A stretch of DNA of 31,561 bases from NCBI GenBank assembly GCA_964600045.1, contig CAZRHS010000016.1:1-31561 (forward strand), given 5' to 3'. A program made the position numbers and the translations under genes. This stretch comes from Phil1 sp964600045 (lineage in GTDB: Bacteria > Bacillota > Clostridia > Christensenellales > CAG-138). Below are positions 31,555 through 31,561 of this stretch, in pieces (the stretch's first letter is position 1; the number at the start of each line of letters is the position of its first letter). Under the pieces are notes generated by a model. That model saw only the letters and a list, made by a program, of their open reading frames with translations. It was not told where the DNA came from and searched no databases.

Positions 31555-31561
31555 TTCTTTT

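Overview
This 31.6 kb window looks like chromosome of an anaerobic member of the Bacillota (Clostridia-like), moderately GC-rich. Supporting signs are a T-box leader, a tandem glycine riboswitch with an intrinsic terminator, strong AGGAGG-type ribosome binding sites, a SpoIID/LytB-type wall protein, the split gcvPA/gcvPB form of glycine decarboxylase, and a ferredoxin-linked 2-oxoacid oxidoreductase. Most genes prefer ATA for Ile and CTT for Leu. I see no tRNA, rRNA, insertion sequence, prophage or CRISPR array.

Layout. (1) 1-1790, minus strand: an HD-domain hydrolase, a possible permuted papain-fold protein, and the 5' part of a fold-type III PLP decarboxylase running off the left edge. (2) 1852-6763, plus strand: a strong promoter drives a divergent glycerate-kinase-like protein, coupled by a TAATG overlap to a secreted SpoIID-domain protein with eight SH3b repeats. 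(3) 6831-7745, minus: a nucleotidyltransferase. (4) 7875-10588, minus: promoter, CoA-transferase subunits A and B, and thiolase, ending in a clear terminator. (5) 10716-12663, plus: ftsH with its terminator. (6) 12720-21344, plus: promoter, tandem glycine riboswitch, then a gcvT-SHMT fusion, gcvH, gcvPA, gcvPB, a lipoate-protein ligase and dihydrolipoyl dehydrogenase, closed by two terminators. (7) 21410-30279, plus: promoter and T-box leader (apparent specifier TAC, Tyr), then an acyl-CoA synthetase, a sodium:solute symporter, indolepyruvate ferredoxin oxidoreductase alpha and beta, phenylacetate-CoA ligase, a double-ACT protein and a class I aminotransferase, with a terminator. (8) 30343-31554, minus: an iron-containing alcohol dehydrogenase.

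Two modules stand out. The glycine operon holds the protein parts needed to cleave glycine, charge GcvH with lipoate and reoxidise it. The T-protein is fused to serine hydroxymethyltransferase, so methylene-THF from one glycine could be passed directly to a second glycine to make serine. The aromatic operon contains an import, CoA activation, ferredoxin-dependent carboxylation/decarboxylation and transamination set that would usually be read as aromatic amino acid fermentation. A T-box of tyrosine type, which switches on when charged tRNA-Tyr is short, argues instead for the anabolic direction: taking up aryl acids such as 4-hydroxyphenylacetate and rebuilding tyrosine or phenylalanine. That reading is an inference and is the main hypothesis offered here.
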